Source: a virus
Length of the DNA: 26,240 nucleotides
IMG/VR virus record: IMGVR_UViG_3300005436_000033
Coordinates: 1-26,240 of that record
Direction: 5' to 3' (one strand)
The position numbers were made by a program, and so were the translations under genes. Position 1 is the stretch's first letter. Each line of letters starts with the position of its first letter. The notes beneath the pieces are model-generated. The model did no database searches, was not told the origin of the DNA, and saw only the letters and a program-made list of their open reading frames with translations. Shown here one piece after another: positions 1 to 8,560 of this stretch.

Positions 1-54
1 GGCCAACCTAACATGCAGGCCAACGTCAGATCTCAGCAACCGATAGGACCATGA
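1..54 (+). CDS. C-terminal end of an upstream structural-operon gene (partial)
   Basis: Only the last 17 codons are inside the window. Frame 1 is open from base 1 and ends with TGA at 52-54, which overlaps the ATG of the next gene as ATGA. The tail is rich in Gln, Asn and Pro (GQPNMQANVRSQQPIGP). The other two forward frames stop at 44-46 and 8-10, so this is the only candidate. In phages of this kind the gene before the small zinc-ribbon and nuclease genes could be the portal protein, but nothing in the visible 17 residues proves that. Confidence 0.5.
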   Translation, partial: GQPNMQANVRSQQPIGP

Positions 55-206
55 TGGCTCAGTGTGTGAAGTGCGGGCACGACCCGGACCGAAACAAGTG
101 TCCGTACTGTGGTGCGGACAACCGAACCCTCGGCAACTTCGATGGTAAGATCCTTACCGTTTGCTGCCAGAAGGACCCGAACAAGCAGCCGAAGACTACT
201 AAATGA
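51..206 (+). CDS. Small zinc-ribbon peptide (51 aa)
   Basis: This 51-residue reading frame starts with two consecutive ATG codons (51 or 54) behind a GATAGGA ribosome-binding sequence. It carries four cysteines in a zinc-ribbon arrangement, CVKCGHD at residues 5-8 and CPYCG at 17-20, followed by a CC pair near residue 39. Such a knuckle usually binds one zinc ion and can contact nucleic acid or protein. Its TGA overlaps the ATG of the endonuclease VII gene (ATGA at 203-206), so the two are probably translationally coupled. The partner and role are unknown; a cofactor of the downstream nuclease would fit the position but is only a guess. Confidence 0.65.
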   Translation: MMAQCVKCGHDPDRNKCPYCGADNRTLGNFDGKILTVCCQKDPNKQPKTTK

Positions 207-637
207 AAGCCTGTACCAAGTGTGGAGTTGTTTCTGATAACTTCAAACCGAAGTACAATAAAACTGGGCCACCTCGTCCAAGGGCTCAGTGCCGAGTCTG
301 TGACGCGGCCTACGAGAAGTCGCGCCGTGATCCTCGATCTACTCGTGATATTGGGCTGAAACATAAGTTCAATATCACTCTTGCGGATGAGGAGAGGCTG
401 CTACGTGAACAAGATGGCTGTGCTATCTGTCATACGTGGGAGCCCGGTACCGGCCCTGGTGGTGGGTGGACTATCGACCATGATCACTCTTGTTGCCCAC
501 AGAAAGGTCGGTCGTGCGGTAAGTGCGTGAGGGGTGTTTTGTGCCAACCATGCAATCGCGGTCTTGGTCAGTTCCGAGACAACATCGATCGCCTTAAGTC
601 TGCGGTCAACTATCTAGAGAGGTTTGAAAATGAGTAG
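203..637 (+). CDS. Endonuclease VII family (HNH/His-Me finger) nuclease
   Basis: The 144-residue product has the signature of the recombination endonuclease VII family: a zinc-binding CAIC at residues 73-76, the catalytic IDHDH at 91-95, a second Cys pair CQPCN at 114-118, and the trailing GLGQFRDN. An additional Cys pair set (C4/C7 and C30/C33) suggests a second metal site at the N-terminus. The family cleaves branched DNA such as Holliday junctions and replication forks; in T4 it debranches DNA before packaging. Here the gene sits inside the structural operon, which suits a packaging-linked role, although free-standing homing HNH genes also land in such places. It overlaps the previous gene by ATGA and the next by ATGAGTAG, so it is well integrated rather than a loose insertion. 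Confidence 0.85.
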   Translation: MKACTKCGVVSDNFKPKYNKTGPPRPRAQCRVCDAAYEKSRRDPRSTRDIGLKHKFNITLADEERLLREQDGCAICHTWEPGTGPGGGWTIDHDHSCCPQKGRSCGKCVRGVLCQPCNRGLGQFRDNIDRLKSAVNYLERFENE

Positions 638-896
638 CTTCATTCAGCAGGTCGATTTTTCTCAGGCGAATCCGCCTGAGCAGCCGAACACAGGCAGTAT
701 GGGTCCTCGATTCGTGCAGCAGCCGATGGGCTCCGAGGCTCCCGTCACCGGGTTCGTTGAGGCGCCGGATGAGGTTCCGGATCTCCGTATCCGTGGCTAT
801 CGTACTCCGCCGATCGGCGGCAGTGCCGCCCCGGGCGTTCCGAACTCGGAGGGCAACAGCACCGAGAAGTCTCAGGCTTCCGGCCCTACTTACTGA
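630..896 (+). CDS. Hypothetical Pro/Gln/Gly-rich small protein (88 aa)
   Basis: The chosen start is ATG at 630, overlapping the stop of the nuclease gene (ATGAGTAG), with AGAGAGG at 616-622 as the ribosome-binding site; an in-frame TTG at 624 is less likely. The protein is 88 residues, polar and low in hydrophobic core, with many Pro, Gly, Gln and Ser residues and a central acidic patch (EAPDEVPDL). It is probably mostly disordered. No domain is recognised. Its place between an endonuclease VII gene and small virion-type genes makes it a probable late-expressed protein of unknown function. Confidence 0.65.
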   Translation: MSSFIQQVDFSQANPPEQPNTGSMGPRFVQQPMGSEAPVTGFVEAPDEVPDLRIRGYRTPPIGGSAAPGVPNSEGNSTEKSQASGPTY

Positions 897-909
897 CAAG
901 GAGATAGTG

Positions 910-1158
910 ATGGACGACGAACTTGAGAATGATGTGGTTATGTTGACCATCACTCCCCGGCAGTTCAGGAAGTGGGATTTCGCAGCGGTGGGTCTTCAGA
1001 TGATGGCCCGAGTCACGGGAGCTGTTTCCGACGCTTTCGTAGATGTTGCGGGCATCCTTCTACGACAGAGCGAGTACGAGCAGTCGCGGCACAACTTCCA
1101 TGAAGATGCTGCGTATGAAATGGAGCAGCTGATCTCGGAAGTTGAGGGCCTGGACTAA
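910..1158 (+). CDS. Hypothetical acidic helical protein (82 aa)
   Basis: The start is ATG at 910, seven bases after an AAGGAG ribosome-binding site; longer in-frame starts would overlap the preceding gene heavily. The 82 residues look folded and mainly helical: an acidic N-terminus (MDDELEND), a TPRQFRKWDF segment, a hydrophobic stretch around VSDAFVDVAGILL, and an acidic C-terminal helix (YEMEQLISEVEGLD). Small proteins with this look occur near portal genes in actinophages, but no function is known to me. Its TAA overlaps the ATG of the next gene. Confidence 0.7.
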   Translation: MDDELENDVVMLTITPRQFRKWDFAAVGLQMMARVTGAVSDAFVDVAGILLRQSEYEQSRHNFHEDAAYEMEQLISEVEGLD

Positions 1159-1757
1159 TGGCTCTGCCTACCGAAGCACAAGGACCAGTGGGGGCAAGTT
1201 CGAGCGGTCGTGGTGGTTACCAGGCCCCGAACAACCCAGCTCCGGTCTCTGGTCCAGGCGCCATGAGCGCCCGTACTGATGGTGGCCCTCAGGCCATCCA
1301 ACAGCTCGCCAACGCTAAGTATGGCGAACAGTCTGCCTTCCGGCAGATTCAGCAAGGCGCTCCCATGGCTGGAGGAATCTCCCCTTCTGGTGGGCCTCCG
1401 CCGAGCGCCTTTCGCCAGGCCTCACAGGCTGGCGGTGGGAATGCTGTCGTGCCTCTATCCGAGCCCACACAGCGCCCTGGAGAACCTGTTACCGCAGGAG
1501 CGGCATCCGGAGCCGGTCCGGGCACTGAAGCCCTGAACCTGTCTCCGTCTGTTAATCAGCAGGATTTTGCAGCTCTGCGCCCTGCCCTGCCGATGCTCCA
1601 ATTCCTGGCCAATCTCCCGGGGGCGCACCCAGGTAGCCAGCAGTTCGTACGGTATCTCCAGTCGGGTGGGTTGCCCGCTGGCCAAAGCCAGGGGCAGCTC
1701 CCCGCGAATGTTCCCAACCCGACAATCTTTGGAGGACAGGGTGGGGCTGGCCAATGA
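1158..1757 (+). CDS. Hypothetical Gly/Pro/Gln-rich structural-region protein (199 aa)
   Basis: The gene starts at the ATG sharing a base with the preceding TAA (TAATG), a sign of coupled translation. Residues 1 to about 125 are low-complexity Gly/Ala/Pro/Gln and probably disordered. A more ordered part follows, around SVNQQDFAALRPALPMLQFL to QQFVRYLQSGG, and the end returns to Gly/Gln-rich sequence. The pattern of flexible head plus short helical part is seen in minor virion proteins, but no family is recognised. It lies two genes upstream of the giant 1622-residue virion protein and is presumably co-transcribed with it. Confidence 0.65.
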   Translation: MALPTEAQGPVGASSSGRGGYQAPNNPAPVSGPGAMSARTDGGPQAIQQLANAKYGEQSAFRQIQQGAPMAGGISPSGGPPPSAFRQASQAGGGNAVVPLSEPTQRPGEPVTAGAASGAGPGTEALNLSPSVNQQDFAALRPALPMLQFLANLPGAHPGSQQFVRYLQSGGLPAGQSQGQLPANVPNPTIFGGQGGAGQ

Positions 1758-1974
1758 TATTGGGAAGGCCCTTACTGCCTTCTCCGGGGCCATTGTGGCA
1801 CAGTCTAACTCGCAGGAAGTTCCGAAGGGTTCAACTCCTGTGTCAGACGCCAACTTGGTGAACGAAGGTATACTGGGTCTTGCCTATGATGTGGGCACGG
1901 CGCCCGTATCATATGCTAAGGGAAAAACAGGGGTACCTCCGGTACAGGCTCTGAACTCCCTACCCAACGAATAG
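1741..1974 (+). CDS. Hypothetical small protein with GTG start (77 aa)
   Basis: The start is GTG at 1741, placed five bases after GGAGG at 1731-1735, and overlaps the end of the previous gene by 17 bases. The only upstream in-frame ATG candidates would overlap that gene far more. The 77-residue product has a small hydrophobic N-terminal helix (MGLANDIGKALTAFSGAIVA), then polar sequence ending SLPNE. It is not recognised. The following 12 bases lead directly to the giant virion gene. Confidence 0.6.
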   Translation: MGLANDIGKALTAFSGAIVAQSNSQEVPKGSTPVSDANLVNEGILGLAYDVGTAPVSYAKGKTGVPPVQALNSLPNE

Positions 1975-1986
1975 GATGGTAGGTAC

Positions 1987-4900
1987 ATGGGTCTCGGCAC
2001 CTTCCTTAGTGGAGCCATCCACGACGTCGCACATTACGGGGGCGATGTCGGTAGCTTCCTCAACCGTGACGTGGGTCGCCCCGTTATCGGGGCTGCGGAG
2101 AAGGTTCCTGGTCTCGGTACGGCGGTGCACGACACGGGGCGCGCGCTGACCAATCTAGCGCAGTGGGATAGGGACGCCTACACATGGGCAGTTTCTCGAC
2201 CGACATCTACCCTTGGTCTTGTTGGTATCAACATGAACAGCTGGGGTGACATGTTCAAGGGGAGCACCTGGTCTAAGTCCTGGGATGAGTCTTCTTACGT
2301 GTCCCCCGGCCAGTCGCTCATGGGTAACGTGGATGCGGTCTTCAATTTTGACGGGGACACCCGAAACGCGCGTCAGGAAGATCAGTACCTGCAAGGTGTT
2401 TTCTCGGATCCCAATTCTGTCGATACGTACTTCCACCACGGGTCGATGTTGGATAAGCTTGGTTCTGGTTCTTACGATGCGGGACTGGGTTGGTACTCTG
2501 ACCCATCTGTCCTCGTAGGCCACGGACTGAGTGGTATTCGTGCGGCTGCCCACAGCACCGCTGGTATCCAGACCGCCTCTGATGCTGCTAAGGCACTGTC
2601 TCGTAGCGCCACCCAGAAGATGCTTGACGCTACGGATAAGATGACGGCTTACCAGTCTAAGCGACTGCCGTTTATCTCCAAGTCTGCTAACCCAGATCTT
2701 CTGGCCAGCATCTTCAACCAGACGGTTGACCGTGGTCTCCGCGAAGCTGCTTATCGGTACATGACTTCTGACGGGCAAGATGCGATATCCCGTCAGGCGC
2801 TCCAGGATGCAGTTGAAGAGGCCAACCAGGCGGCTAAGACTCCGCTTGATTATGCGACAGCAGAAGACGCTCTGCGCACCCGGGCTAAGACCGGGTGGGG
2901 TTCTCTGTCAGATCAAGCCGGTGGCATCATGGAATCCATTGCCAACGCCCAGCAGAAGATCAATCCTCTGATCAAGCTTTCTCATGTAGAAGGGATGGCT
3001 GGAGGTCCCCAGGGTTGGAATACTCTTTCTGACGCGCTTCATGGCGCGGCAGATGATCTCCAGAAGAAGATTAATCTTCCAGGCACCCAGAACCGCTTGG
3101 CCCAGGACATCCTCAATATGAAGGGCCACATCACGTGGCAGCCTGGGCGATTTGATGTTCCGATCGCAAACATAAAGTCAGCCTTCCAGGGTGCGGATAA
3201 GTTTGGTGATATTAGTAAGATTGCTCCTCACATTCCGGGAGCCGACACTCTCCCGGGTCAGTGGGTCACCCAGGTTCTGTACAAGGGCCTGTACCAGACC
3301 CCCTTGAAGGTTCTCCGGGCTTTCGGGGATGCTTGGCCCGATGGGTGGATTGACTACACCAGTCCTCGTGCTGGTAACACCCTGGAGACCTTCCTGGCCC
3401 GAGCCAGGGGTATGGACTCTGCTACCCGACAGAGCTTCATCAACCAGTTCTATGAGGCTGGTAGTGATGTGGGTAAGCGACAGCAGGTCGTAGCTTCTGC
3501 TGAACACGCAGCAGGCAAGCTAACTCTGATGGCACGAGGCGCATCAGAAGAGGACGCCGACGCCATCCTTGATGGTACGTACCAGATGCGTAAGAACCGG
3601 ATGGACTTCACCTCCCAGAGGGCCAGTAGGCCGATGTCTCAGGCCTTCTCTGCTGCAAAGACTGCGGCAGGAACTCCGGCGGATGTCTTGGTGCACTCAC
3701 TGGACGATGAGGATGGTGTCCCGATTCATGTCCCCATTCTGGAGACGATGAAGAGGCAGGGCACTCCTCTGCTGGATCTCGACAAGCTCGACTCCTGGGC
3801 GAGCCGTAACATGGGCAAGTTCCAAACTCTGAAGAGTGCCTTCGGCACCTCCGCAGATGTGGTCTCCAATTCGGCTGATCTGTTCAACAGCATCTGGAAG
3901 AACGGTGTTCTTCTCCGGTTCGGCTTCACCCCTCGGGTGATGACGGACATGGGTCTCCGCGCCGTGTCCACTCTCGGTGCCGCCCGTGTCCTCGGGCTGG
4001 CACAGGAAGCGCAGAGTGTGGTTCTCCACAACCTCGGTGTGTCCGGCTCAGACCTTATCAACCGACTGTTGAAGAATCGCCTGTTTGCACCTGACACGAT
4101 CAAGTCTCTCAACGACCGAGCTGGTTTGGTCACGTCTGCACGCGATGCGGCTAAGTCAGATTACACAAACGCTCTCATGCAGCGAAAGATGGATGAGCAA
4201 GCTACTGCTGCTGGACTGCCTAGTCTGGCAGGTACTCCTAGCCAGGAGTATGTAGACGGTCTCAAGTCTCGTCTGGACTCTCTGGAGCAGAGCCTGGAGT
4301 TGGCTCAGTACGAAGCCAGTAAGTACCAGAAGACCCGGTTCGGTGACGGTGCCCGCCAGTACAAGGGTGTGACCCTCACAGACATCTACGGTGCAGAAAA
4401 CCGTGAATGGCTCTCCCAGCAGATGTCCTCTTCCCGAATGATCGGGAAGACCTTCCAACGTAACGCGGACATGGAATCCGGTCTTTCCGGGTCTGGTGCG
4501 TGGGATACTCTTCGTGCCGACAGTCAGAACGAGCTGGAGGCCGCTAGTCACCCGAAGGCGTGGAGACACGCCATCAACAACCAAATCCTTGGTGACACGC
4601 TTGGTGCCCAAATCGTTCGCAAGAACTGGAACGAAGACGACATCTACAAGTGGTTGAAAACTCCGCAGGGTAAGGCCTATCTGGAGAACATCCCTGGCAA
4701 CTTCAAGGGAGACCTTCAAGACTACGCCCACCGTGTGGCGTCGCACATCCACTACACGGTGCCTTCTGAGATTCGCCAGGAGATTAGCAACAAGAATCTC
4801 CGTGGTGTCAGCCAGAAAGACCTGGACCGCTTGGCTCCATCCATCAGTGACCGGCCAGATGTCAACGGACAGCTGTTGAACCTAAGCATGGGTAAGACAG

Positions 4901-6855
4901 ATGGTATTACGGGTGCCCTTCAGCACTGGCAGCACGCGATGCACAAGTATTTGGGTACTATGCCCCTGGACACCTTTGTGTACCACCCCACTGCCGCTGC
5001 GTACTACCGGGCCCACCTCCGTGAGTCTATCGACAAATACATCTCTTTCAACGGTCTTGAAGACGCCAAGACTCTTCAATGGACTCCTGGACTTCAGGCT
5101 CGTATCGAGAAGGAAGCTTTTACTCAGGCCAAGAATGATGTGTGGTCTATCATGTATGATACCACACAGACTTCTACTGCTGCTCACCAGTTGAGGTTCA
5201 TCTTCCCGTTCCTCAACGCGCAGCAGGAGATCCTGCGTCACTGGTTCAACATTGCGCTCGACCACCCGTACATCGTGGGACGGGAACAGCAGATCTGGAA
5301 CAGCCCCGCTAAGGCGGGACTGGTGTACGACAGCACGACGGGAGAGCAGGCTACCCCCGACACTCCGCTGGATAACCAGGTCATCCGGTTCCAGATTCCT
5401 CATGGGATCTCCAGTCTTCCTGGACTGGGTGCCTTGAACGACATGGGGCAGATGCAGATCTCTAAGGGGTCTATCAACCCGATTCTCCAGGGGCAGAACT
5501 TCTACATCCCTGGTGCGGGTCCGATAGTCCAGGTTGGTGTGCAGGCCCTTGCCAAGTTCAATCCGGGCGTTATGGACAACAGCAACCTGAAGCTCATCAT
5601 GCCGTATGGACCCGGCGACAACCTGATAGGGGCCATTCTCCCCTCTTGGGCGAATCGACTGGAGTCTGGTTTCAATGTGAACAGCTCACAGTATGCGTCT
5701 ACCTTCGCCAAGGTGTACCAGGCGGAGACGGTACGATACAACGAAGGCCTCAGAACATCTCCTCCTACTATGCAGGAGATGACGGATCGAACGAGGCAGC
5801 TCCTGCTCATGCAGGCGCTAGGGTCGGCTGTACTGCCGTTCTCAGCCGTGTTCAACCCCGGCACCCAGACAGGTGCTCAGAGGCCGCGAGCGTCCGTGAC
5901 AAGCGGTCTGGAAACGGCTTCCGCGCCGGACTTGTCTAAGGTGCCGATTCAGGGCCTCATCGACCAGTACAAGAAGTTGGAGTCTGTGGACCCTGCTCAT
6001 GCGGCCACGAACTTCTACAACAAGTATGGTCAGGCGCTGTTCGCACTTACCATGTCCACCACGAAGTCCAACGCCAGTGTTCCCGCCACTGCCGCCGGTT
6101 TGGCGGCAATCGAGAACCCCGACATTCGGGCTATGATCCAGGCTGACCCCAGCGTAGCTTACGCTATTGTAGGTCCTCAGGCTACACAAGGTTCGTTCGA
6201 CATGGCCGCGTACAACGCGGAGATGAATTCTCAGATCGGTGGAGGCCACTCTGAGAATTTCCGCCAGCGTCTTGATCCGGCGGACATGGTGAAGGAGCAG
6301 CAGGCTCAGCAGGGATGGCAGCAGTATGACCAGCTGACTTCTGTGCTGAACGCTAAACTGGCTGAACGAGGTCTCACTTCCTTGAACCAAGGAGGTGCTG
6401 AAGACCTTCGGACCATAAAGGCTCGGTTCCTGTACAACATGAATGACCCGAACAACCCGGATTACAATCCGGATTGGTACGAGCAGTATACAGGGGCTAG
6501 CACTGACTGGAATGCACGTATCCAGTCTCTGACCGCACTGGTGTCGGATGTGAATATCGTGAATAACCCGGCGCGTACGGACCTTAAGGTCTTAGGCCAG
6601 TATCTTGAAGGTCGGCAGGAGATCAACCAGTACCTGAGTTCCCGTCCGAATAAAGAAGGTCTTCCTTCCACTTTGGCCGACAGCTCAAACTCGGATCTCG
6701 CTTCCCAATGGGATGCCTTCGTGTCTCAGCTGGTAATGAGCAACACCAACTTTGCATTGATCTATCAGCATCTACTGGGAGGAGATCCGGTGAACTCGAA
6801 CCTTAAGAGTAACCAGTCCTTCCAGCAGTCTCTTAGCGGAATTGTGGGGCAGTAA
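1987..6855 (+). CDS. Giant virion protein, probably internal/ejection protein (1622 aa)
   Basis: At 1622 residues this is by far the largest product in the window. It begins at ATG 1987 with GGTAGG just upstream and ends by overlapping the next start (TAATG). It is mostly helical and Ala/Gln/Asp-rich, with no signal peptide. A Gly-rich amphipathic N-terminus (residues 1-60) and hydrophobic patches around residues 640-672 (LLRFGFTPRVMTDMGL) could contact membranes. Around residues 1061-1096 is a FPFLNAQQEILRHWF segment, a motif I associate with very large actinophage virion proteins. The C-terminal 300 residues are Gln/Asn-rich helices. Size, position before cell-wall-domain proteins, and absence of tail-tube genes suggest a podovirus-type internal protein ejected with the DNA. 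A long minor tail or head protein is the main alternative. Confidence 0.6.
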   Translation: MGLGTFLSGAIHDVAHYGGDVGSFLNRDVGRPVIGAAEKVPGLGTAVHDTGRALTNLAQWDRDAYTWAVSRPTSTLGLVGINMNSWGDMFKGSTWSKSWDESSYVSPGQSLMGNVDAVFNFDGDTRNARQEDQYLQGVFSDPNSVDTYFHHGSMLDKLGSGSYDAGLGWYSDPSVLVGHGLSGIRAAAHSTAGIQTASDAAKALSRSATQKMLDATDKMTAYQSKRLPFISKSANPDLLASIFNQTVDRGLREAAYRYMTSDGQDAISRQALQDAVEEANQAAKTPLDYATAEDALRTRAKTGWGSLSDQAGGIMESIANAQQKINPLIKLSHVEGMAGGPQGWNTLSDALHGAADDLQKKINLPGTQNRLAQDILNMKGHITWQPGRFDVPIANIKSAFQGADKFGDISKIAPHIPGADTLPGQWVTQVLYKGLYQTPLKVLRAFGDAWPDGWIDYTSPRAGNTLETFLARARGMDSATRQSFINQFYEAGSDVGKRQQVVASAEHAAGKLTLMARGASEEDADAILDGTYQMRKNRMDFTSQRASRPMSQAFSAAKTAAGTPADVLVHSLDDEDGVPIHVPILETMKRQGTPLLDLDKLDSWASRNMGKFQTLKSAFGTSADVVSNSADLFNSIWKNGVLLRFGFTPRVMTDMGLRAVSTLGAARVLGLAQEAQSVVLHNLGVSGSDLINRLLKNRLFAPDTIKSLNDRAGLVTSARDAAKSDYTNALMQRKMDEQATAAGLPSLAGTPSQEYVDGLKSRLDSLEQSLELAQYEASKYQKTRFGDGARQYKGVTLTDIYGAENREWLSQQMSSSRMIGKTFQRNADMESGLSGSGAWDTLRADSQNELEAASHPKAWRHAINNQILGDTLGAQIVRKNWNEDDIYKWLKTPQGKAYLENIPGNFKGDLQDYAHRVASHIHYTVPSEIRQEISNKNLRGVSQKDLDRLAPSISDRPDVNGQLLNLSMGKTDGITGALQHWQHAMHKYLGTMPLDTFVYHPTAAAYYRAHLRESIDKYISFNGLEDAKTLQWTPGLQARIEKEAFTQAKNDVWSIMYDTTQTSTAAHQLRFIFPFLNAQQEILRHWFNIALDHPYIVGREQQIWNSPAKAGLVYDSTTGEQATPDTPLDNQVIRFQIPHGISSLPGLGALNDMGQMQISKGSINPILQGQNFYIPGAGPIVQVGVQALAKFNPGVMDNSNLKLIMPYGPGDNLIGAILPSWANRLESGFNVNSSQYASTFAKVYQAETVRYNEGLRTSPPTMQEMTDRTRQLLLMQALGSAVLPFSAVFNPGTQTGAQRPRASVTSGLETASAPDLSKVPIQGLIDQYKKLESVDPAHAATNFYNKYGQALFALTMSTTKSNASVPATAAGLAAIENPDIRAMIQADPSVAYAIVGPQATQGSFDMAAYNAEMNSQIGGGHSENFRQRLDPADMVKEQQAQQGWQQYDQLTSVLNAKLAERGLTSLNQGGAEDLRTIKARFLYNMNDPNNPDYNPDWYEQYTGASTDWNARIQSLTALVSDVNIVNNPARTDLKVLGQYLEGRQEINQYLSSRPNKEGLPSTLADSSNSDLASQWDAFVSQLVMSNTNFALIYQHLLGGDPVNSNLKSNQSFQQSLSGIVGQ

Positions 6856-7931
6856 TGGCTACCGATCCCACTCCGACCTCATCGGCGACGTCTAACGCCG
6901 ATCTTCTCGCCGCAGCACAGGGGAGTAACGGCTCGCTCGTTACCGGGCCGTCTCTCCCTGTGAACGATATCTCTCAGCTCTCCGGGGCTATGAGTATGTA
7001 CCTCAGTGGTGGGGGAGAACCTGCTAACCCTCGGTACAACCCGAGGGGGCCGAACGCAGATGTTGGCAATGGCAACCCCTACCAGACAACTACGGTAGCG
7101 GACTGGCTGAACAAGTTCTACACCCAGATTGCCAGTAACTCCTCATCTCTCCAGCAGTTCTCCACGGAAGCCCAGCTTGCTGGGCTGGTTGGTGCGAATG
7201 CTAATATTGCACAGTTGTACTCCGCCTGGCAGAAGCTTATCGTGCAGGCGTACAACTACAATATCAACAAGCAGGACTTGACTCCGTGGGATGTGCTGGC
7301 GAACTCCATTCCTGGAGTGAGCGCGGGAACCTACAAGAACAACAACGGGTACTCGTTCATCACTGGGATGACCGCGCAGCAGGCAGCCTCAATTGCTTCC
7401 AAGGCAGCAGCCACCAGCAAGCAGTCTAGTTCGTCTCAGATCGATATCAACTATACTGATCCGGACACTGCTAGGTACGTCCTCAACCAGGCGTCTGAAC
7501 AGCTTCTTGGTCGGCAGGCTACCAACGATGAGATTGCAGCGTTCACCAAGAACCTGAACTCGAACGAGGCTAACTTCCCGAAGATGACCCAGGACATCAA
7601 GTCTTCGTCTGGGTCGTCTGTTACCACACCTGGTACTGGTACGTCCACCCTGGGAAGCCAGGGCCAAACTGTTGTGGGGTATGACGCCGCCGGTAACCCG
7701 ATCTATGGGCCCACGGGTGGGGGCTCTAGTACGAGTGCGACAGGGAACACCACCGATACGGTGGTGTCTTTGGGAGAACAGGACTACACCCGGTATGGCC
7801 GTGAGCAACTGGCACAGGACGCCGCTAAGGCGTCGCCAGACTACGGTGCTTACCAGGCCGCAGGGCCACTCTTCCAGGCCTTCCTAGGCGCTCTCAAGGG
7901 CGCTGTACCGGGTGTGGGGAGTAACCAGTAA
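6855..7931 (+). CDS. Putative internal virion protein with low-complexity linkers (358 aa)
   Basis: Translation starts at the ATG that shares a base with the stop of the giant gene, and ends the same way with the next gene, so it is part of one coupled series. Residues 1-80 are Ser/Gly/Asn-rich. Residues 85-160 form a probable helical unit (VADWLNKFYTQIA, AQLYSAWQKLIVQAY). A second unit at about 205-240 contains QASEQLLGRQATNDEIAAF, a pattern recurring in large phage virion proteins. Then come about 75 residues of Gly/Ser/Thr linker and a C-terminal helical part. No catalytic motif is seen. By context it is likely a minor or internal virion protein. Confidence 0.55.
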   Translation: MATDPTPTSSATSNADLLAAAQGSNGSLVTGPSLPVNDISQLSGAMSMYLSGGGEPANPRYNPRGPNADVGNGNPYQTTTVADWLNKFYTQIASNSSSLQQFSTEAQLAGLVGANANIAQLYSAWQKLIVQAYNYNINKQDLTPWDVLANSIPGVSAGTYKNNNGYSFITGMTAQQAASIASKAAATSKQSSSSQIDINYTDPDTARYVLNQASEQLLGRQATNDEIAAFTKNLNSNEANFPKMTQDIKSSSGSSVTTPGTGTSTLGSQGQTVVGYDAAGNPIYGPTGGGSSTSATGNTTDTVVSLGEQDYTRYGREQLAQDAAKASPDYGAYQAAGPLFQAFLGALKGAVPGVGSNQ

Positions 7932-8560
7932 TGGCCGATGAAGAGACTGCCTCAGCGGAGCTTCCAGAGCCGTCTGAGAACAACCCCGATCCGGAAGCCC
8001 TTCGCACTGCTGCGGTGCAGCAGCACCAGCAGACTTGGGCCAGCACTGATTGGATGCCGCAGAGGGAAGTCCACGGAGCCCACATCGTGTCCGACGCAGT
8101 TGACCAGATAGGTCAACCTTTCCTCTGGGGTGGCAACAAGCCTGGCGGCTTTGACAGCCAGGGACTTGCCAAGTATGCCTATCAGAACAACGGCATCCCG
8201 ATGAGCCACCTGTTGCACAACCAGCTACAGCACGGCGAGGCAGTTGAGCCGGGCCAGTTGCAGCCGGGAGACCTAGTGTTCGTGGCTACCGGTAGCCCTC
8301 AGGTGCCAGATCGTACCGGCATCTATGTGGGAGATGGTGTCATGGTGCACTCCTCCCCCAGTGCTGGTGTGGTGGCGAGTAGGATTTCCCACGTGGGACG
8401 TATTGTGAGTGCCACTCACTTACAGTCCGTGGTGAGGACTCCGACTAAGAAGCCTCAACCGATCCCGAAGGGATTGTACGAGACTGACGAGGTCATGCCT
8501 CACAACCGTATCTCACCTGCCCTGAAAGAATCCATCACCAATGTAGCGGGGGTGCACTAG
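7931..8560 (+). CDS. NlpC/P60-fold virion protein with lost catalytic residues (209 aa)
   Basis: Residues 50-165 follow the NlpC/P60 cysteine peptidase layout: a helix ending IGQPFLWGG, then GGFDSQGLAKYAY, then LQPGDLVFVATG, then DRTGIYVGDGVMVH. Active members read FDCSGL and HVGIY. Here the nucleophile position is Ser76 (AGC at 8156-8158) in a DSQG context, and the general-base His is Arg128 (CGT at 8312-8314). His140 of the VMVH strand remains. The fold is therefore probably kept while peptidase activity is lost, pointing to a binding or structural role in wall contact. The N-terminal 45 residues are acidic and the C-terminal 45 basic and extended. The gene is coupled to both neighbours (TAATG, TAGTG). 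Confidence 0.75.
   Translation: MADEETASAELPEPSENNPDPEALRTAAVQQHQQTWASTDWMPQREVHGAHIVSDAVDQIGQPFLWGGNKPGGFDSQGLAKYAYQNNGIPMSHLLHNQLQHGEAVEPGQLQPGDLVFVATGSPQVPDRTGIYVGDGVMVHSSPSAGVVASRISHVGRIVSATHLQSVVRTPTKKPQPIPKGLYETDEVMPHNRISPALKESITNVAGVH

Noticed and set aside
757-909. Extended start of the 82-residue gene
   Set aside because: It would overlap the preceding 88-residue gene by 140 bases; ATG 910 has an AAGGAG site.
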